Below, piece by piece: positions 54,966 through 64,000 of a stretch of DNA of 64,000 bases (within the stretch, counting starts at the first letter, position 1; the number at the start of each line of letters is the position of its first letter). Both the position numbers and the translations under genes were made by a program. Source of the stretch: Bisporella sp. PMI_857 (taxonomy: Eukaryota; Ascomycota; Leotiomycetes; Helotiales; Helotiaceae); contig JAJSPD010000041.1 of the NCBI GenBank assembly GCA_021307315.1, positions 186,001 through 250,000 on the forward strand. The letters run 5' to 3'. The notes beneath the pieces are model-generated. The model was not told the DNA's origin. It did no database searches and saw only the letters and a list, made by a program, of their open reading frames with translations.

Positions 54966-56635
54966 ATGCTTAGGACTTCATCTAGAAATACACCGCTTTA
55001 CGCCGATAGACAAGGAGATGAAGATATTATTCCCCAAATTACGAAGCGTAAACGCACTTCTTCAAGCTACGCTTTAGATGACTCATACGGCAAGGCGAAA
55101 GCCGAGCCCTCCATGAAGCGCTCTAAAAACCAAAATCTCAAAGGTGTTATCATTGGAATATGGTCCGAGTCTAATCAGGTGATCCCTGAAGACAAGCATG
55201 TCGTTCATGGCTTCATTGACGTCCATGACAGACTGCGGACCAGAATCTATGCAGAAAACAGAAAGGGAGAGCCCATCATGAGCAACATACCATTTGGGGC
55301 GGGGGGCTGTTGGGTAACATTTGAAAGAATCCTTTTCGATGCGCATCTAATCACACTCAATTCTGCTGAAGTGAAAGAATACGTCAAAATTAGATCACAG
55401 GATGCGCCTAATGAGACAGATGAGGAGAGAGATGAAGCCAACCTGCGAGCTGTGAAGAAGGCAAAGGAAATAGTTGCTGCATATGAAACAGAGCCTAGAA
55501 TCAAGCCTATCGTCAATCGACCAGTGATGCAGCCTACATCAAGCAGTGAACGCGATTCTCTTCCACCCCAGTCACCAAGCAGCAACTCAGGCTTTAGAGC
55601 CATTAATACGCCATCAAAGGCTTCTCCATCGGATGATGCCACGCAAATAGGCGTATTGATTGGTTATTGGGCTGATTCGGACTCACCCCGTGATGAGGAT
55701 AAGCATGCGGTTTATGGGGTCGTTAGTGGGATTGGCAGCTTCCGTGTCAAGGTCGTCAAGAGTACGAGAGATGGGCGTTATTTGGAGGGAAACATTCCTA
55801 CTGGTCCTGGTAACATGTGGCTACATTTTGATAAAGTTGTCCGTAAGTTATTTCTGTTACATCGTTATCAACGACAATCCACAGTTTATTATCATGCCGC
55901 AGCACACCTAAAGGACAAACCCCCAAACGAATCGTGGCCCAACTATCTTCTTCGTTAGCTCAAGGACTGATATTCTGAATAGTTGAGCCACAGCTAGCTA
56001 AGTTGAATCGGGCGGAGGTTAAAGAGTATGTCAGTATTCTTCAATTCGGCTCCGAAAAGAAGGGAAGAAAGATCAGTGAAGCGGAAGCCATCAAAGAAGC
56101 TCAAAGGAATGTTGCTGCGTCATTAAAAACTGCCTCTACTTCGATCAACTCTCCAGCTGGACGTCGCAGTAATGGAGTTGTATCTGGTTTGGGAGATTCA
56201 CTTCGGCACAGTACCAGATCTGAGCAGAGAACGTCGGCCAAGAAACATCCGCAGCAAGAAGAGCTTACAGCAGCGATGGAAAAGAATCGGCGAGAAAGAA
56301 CTGAGGCCAGAGCCCGAAAGGCTGAGAAAAGTAGAAGAGAAGCGGCAACCGCCGTTGAAGAGGCTGCTCAAGCTGAGCTCAAGAACAATCTCAGGAAGCT
56401 TAACAGAGTCTGGATAGCTGGGCAGCAACAAACCGGTACTGTTTCGAATGCTAGTACTACTCCTCCTACACATGGAATAGCTCCCAGCGAGGAAGTCAAA
56501 TATCATAACGGTATCAACTATGTGAGAAAACAAGCTGGTCCATTTCAAGGCAAGCTGGTGAGTGATGCTCAGATCTTATGTATTGACGGAGAAGATTATG
56601 TAGAATATAGGGTCTTGACTAAGCCGTGTTTCTGA
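54966..56635 (+). CDS. Two-exon fungal protein with a duplicated ~85-residue domain
   Basis: Exons 54966-55842 and 55983-56635 (intron 140 nt, GTAAGT..AATAG) give 509 residues. A basic N-terminus is followed by domain copy 1 (LKGVIIGIWSES to SAEVKEYVKIRSQ) and copy 2 (IGVLIGYWADSD to RAEVKEYVSILQF). Both copies share V-I-x-W-x-[DE]S, EDKH-x-V-x-G, a GP/GAG loop, a W-x-x-F-[ED]-[RK] strand and the AEVKEYV helix; copy 2 is completed only by the splice. After this come a Lys/Arg/Glu-rich coiled-coil stretch and a C-terminal domain ending YVEYRVLTKPCF. Similar proteins occur in Helotiales. The role is unknown; the basic, charged composition suggests a nuclear protein. Confidence 0.8.
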
Positions 56636-56924
56636 ATCGAACAAGGGGATGTCTTCTTATTTTGTACACGTATAACCACCCGAGGATTGCGGGGATGTAT
56701 AGTAGTTACGAGCTGGGTTGTAAAGAGATAATAGAAAGTTCCCAGAATCAAAAAAGCACCATACACCTTTCCTAAAGTGAATGTTTGGTTCGATATACTT
56801 CCATAATTTTCGAACTTGGAGATAATTGGAAAGCTTGCTTTCTTACTCGAGTCAGAACCCAGTGCGGTCCATCGTGTGATTATGTCTGCACTGTTTATCC
56901 GTTAATTCCGGGCTGAATATATAC

Positions 56925-57180
56925 TGCTATTAACCTTGAGGGACCCGATTTCTCGTCCACGGGCGGGCTGCCCATAATAGATGTGAATACCTCCCATGCC
57001 TTTCCGCAAAAACTTCTTTTCCACCGTCAAATACGCATCCACGCGGTGCTTGATCCATTCGTCCTGACCGCTCAAATCCTTCTTTCATCTGCCGTTTGCT
57101 ACGGGCCTCCCTTGCACGCTTCAACAACCATTGATATCTGTCGGTATATGGTCACGTAATAGTACTAGACTATATTGGGA
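56925..57180 (-). pseudogene. Second telomere-linked-helicase-like fragment
   Basis: Two minus frames read WLLKRAREARSKRQ and, shifted, VDAYLTVEKKFLRKGMGGIH followed by IYYGQPARGREIGSLK. The second fits the MTGGQPARGTELLSI block of the helicase-like family represented at 1.3-2.6 kb. Nothing else of the gene is present. Confidence 0.4.
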
Positions 57181-57392
57181 CTAGCGTGAAACCGAGGAGC
57201 CATAAGCTTCTCGACCTCGCGCTTCTTCCTTCTTCAGACATAACAACCACGAGTACAGGAAACCCCTCTATTCTATGTCTCACCGCCCCTGTGATACCAA
57301 CAGCTCGTTATTTGCTTTGCGAAGTGCAACGTTTTCAGCTCGCAATAACGTTAACTCGTGTATTGCTCGTGTTGCACTTTTGGCAAACTGGT

Positions 57393-58773
57393 CTATGCTT
57401 GACAAAAGCGCAGTTGGAGAAAGCTCCTTAATTTGGGATATACTGAAGAAGTGGAAGGCTCACTGTGCTCCAGATCTTTTTGGGGCTGATTTAGTGCCTG
57501 CCTCACTTGTTGCGTTGCGCTGATATCATGCTGGTCCTGGGTTTCTGACGATTCTTTGTTCAGGATCCCAACACCATCCAAGAGAGTTCCGCACTTCAAG
57601 CAAGCCACCCGCTCTTCCCAGGGTCGAAGAGCTACAACATCTTTTCTTAAATCCGCAATCTCCACTGTCGTCGAAACACTATCCGCCTTGATCTTGGCCG
57701 AGAATTTCCTTTTCCATATCTTGCCTTTTGATTTGCGCCTAGATTTTGATGTTCCATTCGTCTCGCCATTTGTCTGGAGCCGATTATATGTTTTCGTTAG
57801 GATATCGTTAATTATACACTCGTCGTGCAGCCAGACCTTGCAAGATGGATTGTCGCATATCTCCATGGCTATCTCCGGATTGAAATGTCCTTTGCATATA
57901 CAACGTTCGCGTATTTGCTAGGATTGTATTAGTAGAGGCAGAGTAGATTAGACATACTCCTTACCGATAATTCTCCTGTTGTTCTATTAAGTGTTTGCCG
58001 CCAGTAAAATTTCGAAGAAAGTTGGTCGTCTTCCTCATTCCAGTGCACAACATCTGCTTTCCCCGCAAATGTCAAAAACATCTAGCACATCCAGCCAGTT
58101 CGAGGCAATCAATTCGTGCGTCCCATGATACTTTCTTTGTCCTGAGTACAGGTTGACTTGATCCGGAGCTCGTTTCAAAGGCGCAGGTAGCTCTTTAGCC
58201 CACCACATCCACGCTACCTAGAGCTGTGTCAACACGCGTTATGTCTCAGCTAAGTATGTACTTACCAATGCGTACACATTTTGTGAATTTAGCGCCCTAA
58301 TCTGTAAGATCCTCGCAACTCCAAAGTCCTGATCATTTTCACTTCCCGTGTTAGGTGTGTCTGGCAATCTAACATAGACAAAATGGTATTTTGTATAGGT
58401 ATCACCTTCAACTATACAGCATATCAGTAAAGTGTTCTGGCAGTACGATATGCGAAAGCTCACTGACGAAGTTGTTGTACTTCTTCATGATCTCCCAGTC
58501 TTGAATTGGCTCAACTGGAAAATATTGGTCCAGTTCACCTGCCTTTGCCCCTTCTGCGAAAGGCGACACCAGGAACTTAGCATGCTTCCCAAGCTCTTTG
58601 TCTGTCTTGGGTTGTTTGTGATTTAAATCGAGTAGGTGGTAATGGACTTTGAAGTTTGGCTTGGTGGAATTGATTTCTGCGGGCGTAGCAGAGCGCGAAG
58701 CTAGTGTTTCTGAGCTCCTTAAACGCTTTGGTAGAGAGTCTTCAGTGCTGCTGAGACCGTGTTTTGGCACCAT
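57393..58773 (-). pseudogene. BAH-PHD protein of the EPR-1 type, frameshifted
   Basis: From the ATG at 58773 (MVPKHGLSS) comes a low-complexity N-terminus, then WEIMKKYNNF and, after an intron near 58475-58415, EGDTYTKYHFVYVRLPD and VARILQIRALNSQNVYAL. After a second intron (about 58205-58262) come MWWAKELPAPLKRAP and QRKYHGTHELIASNWLDVLD; these make up a BAH domain. After a third intron the PHD finger is CICKGHFNPEIAMEICDNPS followed by CKVWLHDEC. The C-terminus has another Cys pair (ACLKCG). In Neurospora, EPR-1 is a BAH-PHD reader of H3K27 methylation needed for Polycomb-type silencing. Lesions: an extra T in a T5 run near 58075 shifts the frame inside the BAH, and the first join is also out of frame by one. 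These could be real mutations or assembly errors. Confidence 0.7.
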
Positions 58774-59532
58774 GGTCGCGATGAGCTTGAATTGTGACGT
58801 ATAAGTAAAGGGAAAGACCGGGAGTGAGAGCGCGAGCAATATCGCGTCGCCTCGTCATAATCTGCTGCTGAGCACTCAAATGTGGTTGTCTGCTTAGGCA
58901 AATCGAAGGTGATTGCTTGTCTGAGTTATCGCAAAGCAGGAAAGAGCGGCGGGGTTTAGCTGAGGTGGCAATCGAAAGGAGGGATGGGGAAATCTATATC
59001 ACGCCAAGCGCCCATGTATGATTATAGGTGGAATAAGTTAATAAGCTATGAGGAGGAGGTTTTGGAGGTTTGAGGAGATGCAAAGACAATCAGCTGTGCT
59101 CCATTCTCACGTCGGGTTACTAGTCGCGTTTTGGATACCTGAGGCACAATAACGCTGGCTACACGTGAGGCTCACGTCATAACCTGGACGTGAGTATGTT
59201 GTGACATGAATTGATAGAAGAGGTCGAGATAAGAATCCATTACGTGCCCACTTCATGATGGCTCCATTTAGCCAAGCCGATTTTCAGACTTAGGATCATA
59301 TGCCGACGACGAAAGGCGCCTCCCGGAACGATTTTGGAGGTTCTGATTTGTCACGTGCAGCGCCCCAGTGTCAGGCACGTGAATAGAAAAGCTTTCCTTT
59401 GTAACTACAAGCGTCAGACAAGGTGCATTTAACCTAATATAATAAAATATTAGGCTCAATCACGAATGCATCTTCATACCAGTTTCATCGCAGGCACAAG
59501 CTTTCTTTTCAGTACATGCACTATACCCTAAT
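58774..59532. other. Divergent promoter region between two genes
   Basis: Separates the minus-strand BAH-PHD gene and the plus-strand gene at 59533. GCGCC/CACGTGA-type motifs occur (for example TCACGTGCAG near 59350 and CACGTGAATA near 59375), but no site is assigned. Confidence 0.4.
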
Positions 59533-60807
59533 ATGCGGCCTGGCACCCCTCTAGGTCCAGGGAGAACCCATGACCACCTGCATGAAATACAACTCTACGG
59601 AGCTCATGGGCAACGGCTAGAGGTGATACCTTGTCAGGATGCAGGTCCTCATGGTGGCTTGCTACATAGTGATTCCGCACAGCCATCACTTGCTACGCCA
59701 GGACAGCAAGACTATTCACGCACGCGCTCGGTGTGCCCGCAAGCATCTGAAGATGACGGAAGCTGGCCTGATACATCAAAAGAAGAGGATTATGACGACG
59801 CTACGCTTACGAAGCGGAGGAAGACCAGTCTTGGAATATCCGCATCAGAACATCCCTCCAAGCTGTCCGCCACATCGAAATCCAGTCAGAAGCGAGGCAG
59901 CATACTTAGTAACATATTCGCCCCGGTAGAAGGCTTTACAAGGGGCTTACGAATCGACGTTGCTAGCATTGATTTAGACTCACCAACTAAAGTAGAGTCG
60001 TCAAACTTCATGAACGGAAGGCAACAATTCGATATCAAGTGTGTATGCCAACTTGCAATCCACTTCAAGAACCAGAGCCCTTCTGGCATGCAGGTAGATA
60101 CCACGGAAGTGTATAAAAGGTCTAAGCAATGCATTTTACGGACCGCATTCACGAATGGCCAGGCTGGAAGTGTCGAGAGGAAACTTGTATCTCTGGATCC
60201 CTTTTTGATTGAAATCAAGGAGATATGCGTTAATAAGCGAGAATTGTCTTCGTCAGGCGAATTTCAAAGAAGCTTTGAGCTTGCGGATACGTACTACTTT
60301 GCAGTGAAATTAGAGGCCGAGGGCATGCAGAAAGACTGGCCGCCATTCGATATCCCGCTCTCGGATGGAGTGCGAGTAGACTCTATGATAGCGCCAGGCA
60401 TGGTCACAGATCTTGTCACTAGAGGCACGGCTGGCAACCCAGACTTACACCTCTATAGCCAAGCAAAGGACGTATTGAAGCAGGATCAGCAGAATAGCTC
60501 TACAATCAAACTTTGCTGGGGAAAAGCAGAGCAAGCGATGAAGAACGAGGCCGGGTGTATGGCTTACAGATTACGGATGTCAGTGACATGGTCGCTGCCT
60601 CCTTCGATGCGACTGCACACTTTCACAGGCCCAGGAGGAGCTTATGGTGGAAAAGCACGAGCGCCGGGAAAGCGAAGAGCAACTGGGATTTCTGGCAATC
60701 ATTCAGTTTCAAACCACACAGTCAGTGCCAAGCCGAACCTCACAATGTATAACCTGTGGAGGACCGCACGAGTCGTTCAGCCGACACTGTCGGATACTTT
60801 ATCCTAG
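59533..60807 (+). CDS. Unidentified 424-residue protein, possibly SUZ12-like
   Basis: Single open frame from the ATG at 59533. The N-terminal 140 residues are acidic/basic low complexity with KRRKTS. The middle forms a beta-rich domain beginning GRQQFDIKCVCQLAIHFKNQ and including LADTYYFAVKLEAEG followed by WPPFDIPL. A second pi-rich block is LCWGKAEQAMKNE..YRLRMSVTWSLPP. The tail is basic and ends without a recognisable domain; the VEFS box and zinc finger of a SUZ12 protein are not present. The order (KCKC-type strand, WPP motif, then an L-x-x-x-W strand) recalls the N-terminal region of fungal SUZ12 homologues, but this is a weak impression. If right, the gene is 3'-truncated. Confidence 0.45.
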   Translation: MRPGTPLGPGRTHDHLHEIQLYGAHGQRLEVIPCQDAGPHGGLLHSDSAQPSLATPGQQDYSRTRSVCPQASEDDGSWPDTSKEEDYDDATLTKRRKTSLGISASEHPSKLSATSKSSQKRGSILSNIFAPVEGFTRGLRIDVASIDLDSPTKVESSNFMNGRQQFDIKCVCQLAIHFKNQSPSGMQVDTTEVYKRSKQCILRTAFTNGQAGSVERKLVSLDPFLIEIKEICVNKRELSSSGEFQRSFELADTYYFAVKLEAEGMQKDWPPFDIPLSDGVRVDSMIAPGMVTDLVTRGTAGNPDLHLYSQAKDVLKQDQQNSSTIKLCWGKAEQAMKNEAGCMAYRLRMSVTWSLPPSMRLHTFTGPGGAYGGKARAPGKRRATGISGNHSVSNHTVSAKPNLTMYNLWRTARVVQPTLSDTLS

Positions 60808-61381
60808 TTAGCATGTATGAAATTCTGGATATCCTGCAACTGAACGTGCGCAAATAGCAAATGGTATGTACAGCACTGATGAAAGACAAACAATTAGCAG
60901 ACTTTGGACTTGTTGGTTGGTATGAGTCACATGATGAGTCACCTGATTGGTTCATCTCTCATGAGTGCCATATCTAACTAGCTTTTAGTGTTGGAGCCTA
61001 CTGCTGCCTATAGCTCAGATGGCTTATATAAAGCATCAATATCTGTAGTCTTAATTAATCAGTCGAATGCTGTTTATTGCACACAACCCCGCCAACTGAC
61101 ACGATTATTCATCAACAGGAAACAAGCTAGCGATCAAGTTCGAGTCTTCTAGTGTGGAAACTCGTCTCTTAACAAGAACAATAGAACCATCACCTAATGC
61201 AAACGACAAATCGTCTCTCCGCTCCCCTAGTACTTCCCGCAATTCTCGCCTTGTCTCCGCCCATTGTGGACACTGATGACATGCCGGTGCGAATTCCCTT
61301 GAAATGCCGCTCTCCTTCTCTAGATACTTATCGCAGAGTAATGTTCGTGCACTCCACGTGAAGTCCCTGCTGTTGCCTGCA
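60808..61381 (-). other. Intergenic, with an unassigned minus ORF at 61381-61105
   Basis: A frame in +1 relation to the end of the next gene runs about 92 codons (FTWSARTLLCDKYLE, CHQCPQWAETRRELREVL) and ends ASLFPVDE. It is protein-like with a possible CHQC pair, and might be a last exon of the kinase-like gene or a separate remnant. I do not recognise it. Confidence 0.35.
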
Positions 61382-63774
61382 TCACCTCTTGAATGATGTA
61401 CTGTTGCCGACCAATGTAGTTAGCTCTGCCCTAGCTCTAGCTACCTCCTTCGCATACGCCTTGCCAGCCTTCTCTGGATACTTCGCTCCTGTTTGAGACT
61501 CAATCTTCCGTTTCCTATTAGTAGAAAGACTTCCAAGGATCACGCGTGGTGGGAGGAATGTGGCGCGTTCAAAGTCAATCCAGGTTGTTCCTGGTCGATC
61601 TGGATGGACGAGAATGTTTCGGGCTGCGGGATCCTTCTGCAATACTCCCAGCTGATGCATGGCCTGCAAACTACGGATGGCCTCGTCAGCGAGTGTGGGT
61701 GGGATCGGTGATCGGATTGGAAACCCGCCAAAGCTCAAAAACATCATATGGACAATGCGAACGGCTCCTGCGTAGTATAACAAGCTATCCACTTCAATGT
61801 CCCCTAGGTGAACAGGCACGTACTTCCCCTGAATGGGAAGAAGACGGCGGTATATCGCCGATTCATGCATCAGATCTCCAACACACTCAATCCCGGTAGC
61901 TTTTGCAACAACAGCATAGCCATATCCAGGTAACTTGACTTTGAACAAAGCTCCTCTGGCTCCATGGATGTTCATTTCTTCACAATAATCAAGATGGTCG
62001 CGGATTAGCTGGCGGATTTGTCGCATGAAGCTTTCATGGTTGAGCTGATGACAACCTATTCCATGTTCCCTGACGTTCGGACACTTCTGATCCAGTGCTC
62101 CTCCTCGTATAATACCCATCAGACATTGGGGCGTGCAGAATCGACCTAGATTTCTCTGGCGATGACCGCTGCTGTGACCAACCTTTCGTCCTCTATTTTT
62201 GTCACTTTGTGTTGTTGGGATCGTGGATGTGCGACTCCTGGTGGTGTTGGACGGTTGTGGGGGACGACTCGGTGTATCAGGGTGATTGTCATCGTTGCTG
62301 CTGAAAGAAGATGTTGCTGAATCACAAGTCGCGCCTTCTGTTTTCTTCTTCCGCGGTCGAAATTGAATCGGTGACCGTACTATGTTCTGATTTGCTCCGG
62401 GTGAAGGACGATACTCTGAAGACGGTACTTCATCGTCTGCGATGGCTTCCTCAATCTCTTTGGCCACGACATTCCAGGTCTTGAGCTGACGCAATGCTTT
62501 TGTTCTCCATTTCGCATCGCGCGGAGGCGTTTGAAGTGCACGTAGAGTGAAAGCCACTGCCTGGCCAACCGCGGTCAAGTGCAATCGGTTGGGCTGATCG
62601 CCGCGCTCACTCCAGTCGGTCAGGGCGCCGACGTCTCCTTTAGGAACTGATAGAGAGTAATATACGATCGAGGGGTCGACAGGAATGCGCAAGAAGATCG
62701 TTGCTTCACCGGTATAGATCTCTCCGTATTCTAACCCAGCCTTCACCATATATGAATAGCCTTGCGTGATCACGGCAGCCACCAAACGGCGGCAGCGAAT
62801 CGCCACACTTTCGTCCTCACCTACTTCCACAACTTCGTCCAGCTCCATCTCGCCAAGACCTCCGTAAATATGCCCCAAGGTCAGCTTGTGAGGAGCTTTG
62901 TATTCGATGGTAAGCGCTGCCACCCGATGCTCAGTCTCGCCATCGGCACCGGAGATGTTATAGACGCAGAACTGGTCTGCGCGAGGACGGGAAGATTTCA
63001 TTGTGCGAGTGGATTCCGCAGCATTAGAAGTAGCTCGGCCAGGGTTGTTTGCATTGGCTCGAAGGCGTTCTGAGCGTCGTGGGTTCTCGGAAATGCTTAG
63101 AGACTGCATCCCTTCCGCTGCTCGATCCGGACTGAGGGTGTTGCTGTGATTTTCGAACCTGACGGAACCTTTGAGGCCAAAACGATCGCGTAAGACTTTG
63201 TCCTCAGACAGCCGCTCGATGATTTGCGAGACCGGGTCCTCCACTGTGAATCGAGCAAAATTGTTGAGGTCCAGCTCAGACCCCATCTGGCGGCGACGTA
63301 CAGCTTCTCCCGATTCCTCCAGTGTATGCAGAGAGGTAAAATGTCGTTCAAGCACAAAACTCGACTCCATCAAATCTTCCCAAGTCTGCGACTGCTCGGC
63401 ATCAAATTCTGGCCATGGCAAGATCCGATCAGGGCGGGGTTTGTTCTCCGCATTTGTGGCATCGCCTTGTGTAGATTGAGTGCTGTCCGGTTGAAGGTCA
63501 GACCCAAACAAAGGTGAGTATGGCATGCGTCGAGAAATTCGGGCAGTGTTGTCTTTCCTGTTCGCCGTTCATAGTGCTCTCGTTCCTGTTCGCGGAGCTG
63601 TTGTGCTTCTACTTCGCGTCGTTCTGCATCTTCGCGTAGTCGCTGCTCTTGTTCACGGAGTCTTTCCGATTCTAGTTCGCGTTGTTGTGCTGCTTGCTCG
63701 CGTTGTTGTGCTTCTTTCTGGAGCTGTTCTGCTTCACGAAGCTGCTTCCGTAGGCTCTCAAGCTCCGCCGACAT
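61382..63774 (-). pseudogene. Fungal protein-kinase-like gene, one-base frameshift near the 5' end
   Basis: From the ATG at 63774 (MSAELESLRKQ) a Glu/Arg/Gln coiled coil of about 70 residues leads into LPEFLDACHTHLCLGL. Near 63493 the frame breaks by one base, then continues as STQSTQGDATNAENKPRP and stays open for about 700 codons. Downstream: a Ser/Thr/Pro-rich linker, then RFCTPQCLMGIIRGGALDQK, HGARGALFKVKLPGYGYAVV (nucleotide-binding-like strand with Lys), YVPVHLGDIEVDSLLYY, LQAMHQLGVLQKDPAARNIL (catalytic-loop-like, D replaced by K-D-P) and TTWIDFERA (DFG-like). The family is common and multi-copy in Pezizomycotina and is annotated as protein-kinase-like; substrate unknown. Apart from the single frame change the gene looks complete. 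Confidence 0.75.
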
Positions 63775-64000
63775 ATTCGACTGCTGAATCACAAAGGAGC
63801 TTCGAAGATTTTCTCTTCACTCCAATACTAGTGACGCGAGAAGTGGCATCGTAGTCATCAATATAAAGAAGTTGATCATCTCAGATATGGTTCTGCAATT
63901 CATGAGACTTAATGTGACCCGTGCATAGCGAGGTGCGTGCAGAAACATAACGCCCCACCCTGCGACAATAAGCGAGAATAGGATCTCCAAAACAAACAAC
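63775..64000 (-). other. Window edge, hydrophobic minus ORF
   Basis: A 60-codon frame (63999-63817) is rich in Leu, Ile, Phe and Met (two hydrophobic stretches) and runs off the window. It may be part of a gene beyond the edge. Confidence 0.25.

Noticed and set aside
1..64000. tRNA, rRNA or other structured RNA genes
   Set aside because: I looked for obvious cloverleaf-like or conserved rRNA stretches by eye and found none; a covariance-model scan would be needed to exclude them.

Overview
The window is nuclear DNA of a filamentous ascomycete (Pezizomycotina). The evidence is the short introns (about 45-60 nt) with GTAAGT-like donors and CTAAC/CTGAC-like branch sites, a HET-NACHT-WD40 gene, a second HET gene, a BAH-PHD gene of the EPR-1 type, fungus-specific hypothetical families, and a dense load of fungal transposons (hAT, pogo/Fot, Ty3/gypsy, Ty1/copia, Helitron-like, LINE, MITEs). 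Several families suggest Leotiomycetes, but I would not insist on it. The density of broken genes, telomere-linked-helicase-like fragments and nested elements suggests a fast-evolving, possibly subtelomeric or accessory region.

Layout. 0-3.9 kb: gene debris, including a minus-strand remnant of a telomere-linked helicase-like protein. 3.9-6.2 kb: an Hsp70-like ATPase gene that reads through five exons, with a 644-bp MITE sitting inside its second intron. 7.7-8.1 kb: a broken Cys-rich fungal gene. 8.9-11.4 kb: a broken amidase. 12.5-14.5 kb: a broken gene with two HD phosphohydrolase domains followed by a nucleoside monophosphate kinase domain. 15.3-19.4 kb: an apparently intact HET-NACHT-WD40 allorecognition-type gene with ten near-identical 126-bp WD repeats, bracketed by two inverted copies of a 428-bp repeat. 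20.6-22.5 kb: a decayed transcription-factor-like gene. 23-29 kb: microsatellite, 55-bp minisatellite, a 246-bp MITE, a Ser/Thr-rich pseudogene and LINE remains.

29.1-32.6 kb: a complete, very AT-rich hAT element with 8-bp target duplication and a ten-exon, 720-codon transposase that reads without interruption. 33.7-36.5 kb: hypothetical genes. 37.2-44.3 kb: a transposon nest. It holds a second MITE of the 4.8-kb family, a gypsy LTR plus gag, an apparently intact pogo-type element (587-aa transposase in three exons) carrying a non-autonomous hAT that itself carries a solo LTR, a copia piece and a gypsy integrase piece.

44.5-49.1 kb: a WD40 gene resembling RAE1, a transposase tail, a ubiquitin-fold protein, a conserved fungal hypothetical and a HET gene stopped by one nonsense codon. 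49.7-54.6 kb: a 4.9-kb interval bounded by pogo-type termini and enclosing a Helitron-like replicase N-terminal half. 55.0-56.6 kb: a two-exon gene with an internally duplicated domain. 56.9-63.8 kb: another helicase-like fragment, a BAH-PHD gene (EPR-1-like, frameshifted), a divergent unidentified gene and a frameshifted protein-kinase-like gene.

Functionally the strongest themes are non-self recognition (two HET genes, one a full NLR-type receptor), chromatin silencing (the BAH-PHD reader) and transposon traffic. Two DNA transposons look intact enough to be autonomous. All exon joins were made by eye from splice consensus and reading frame.
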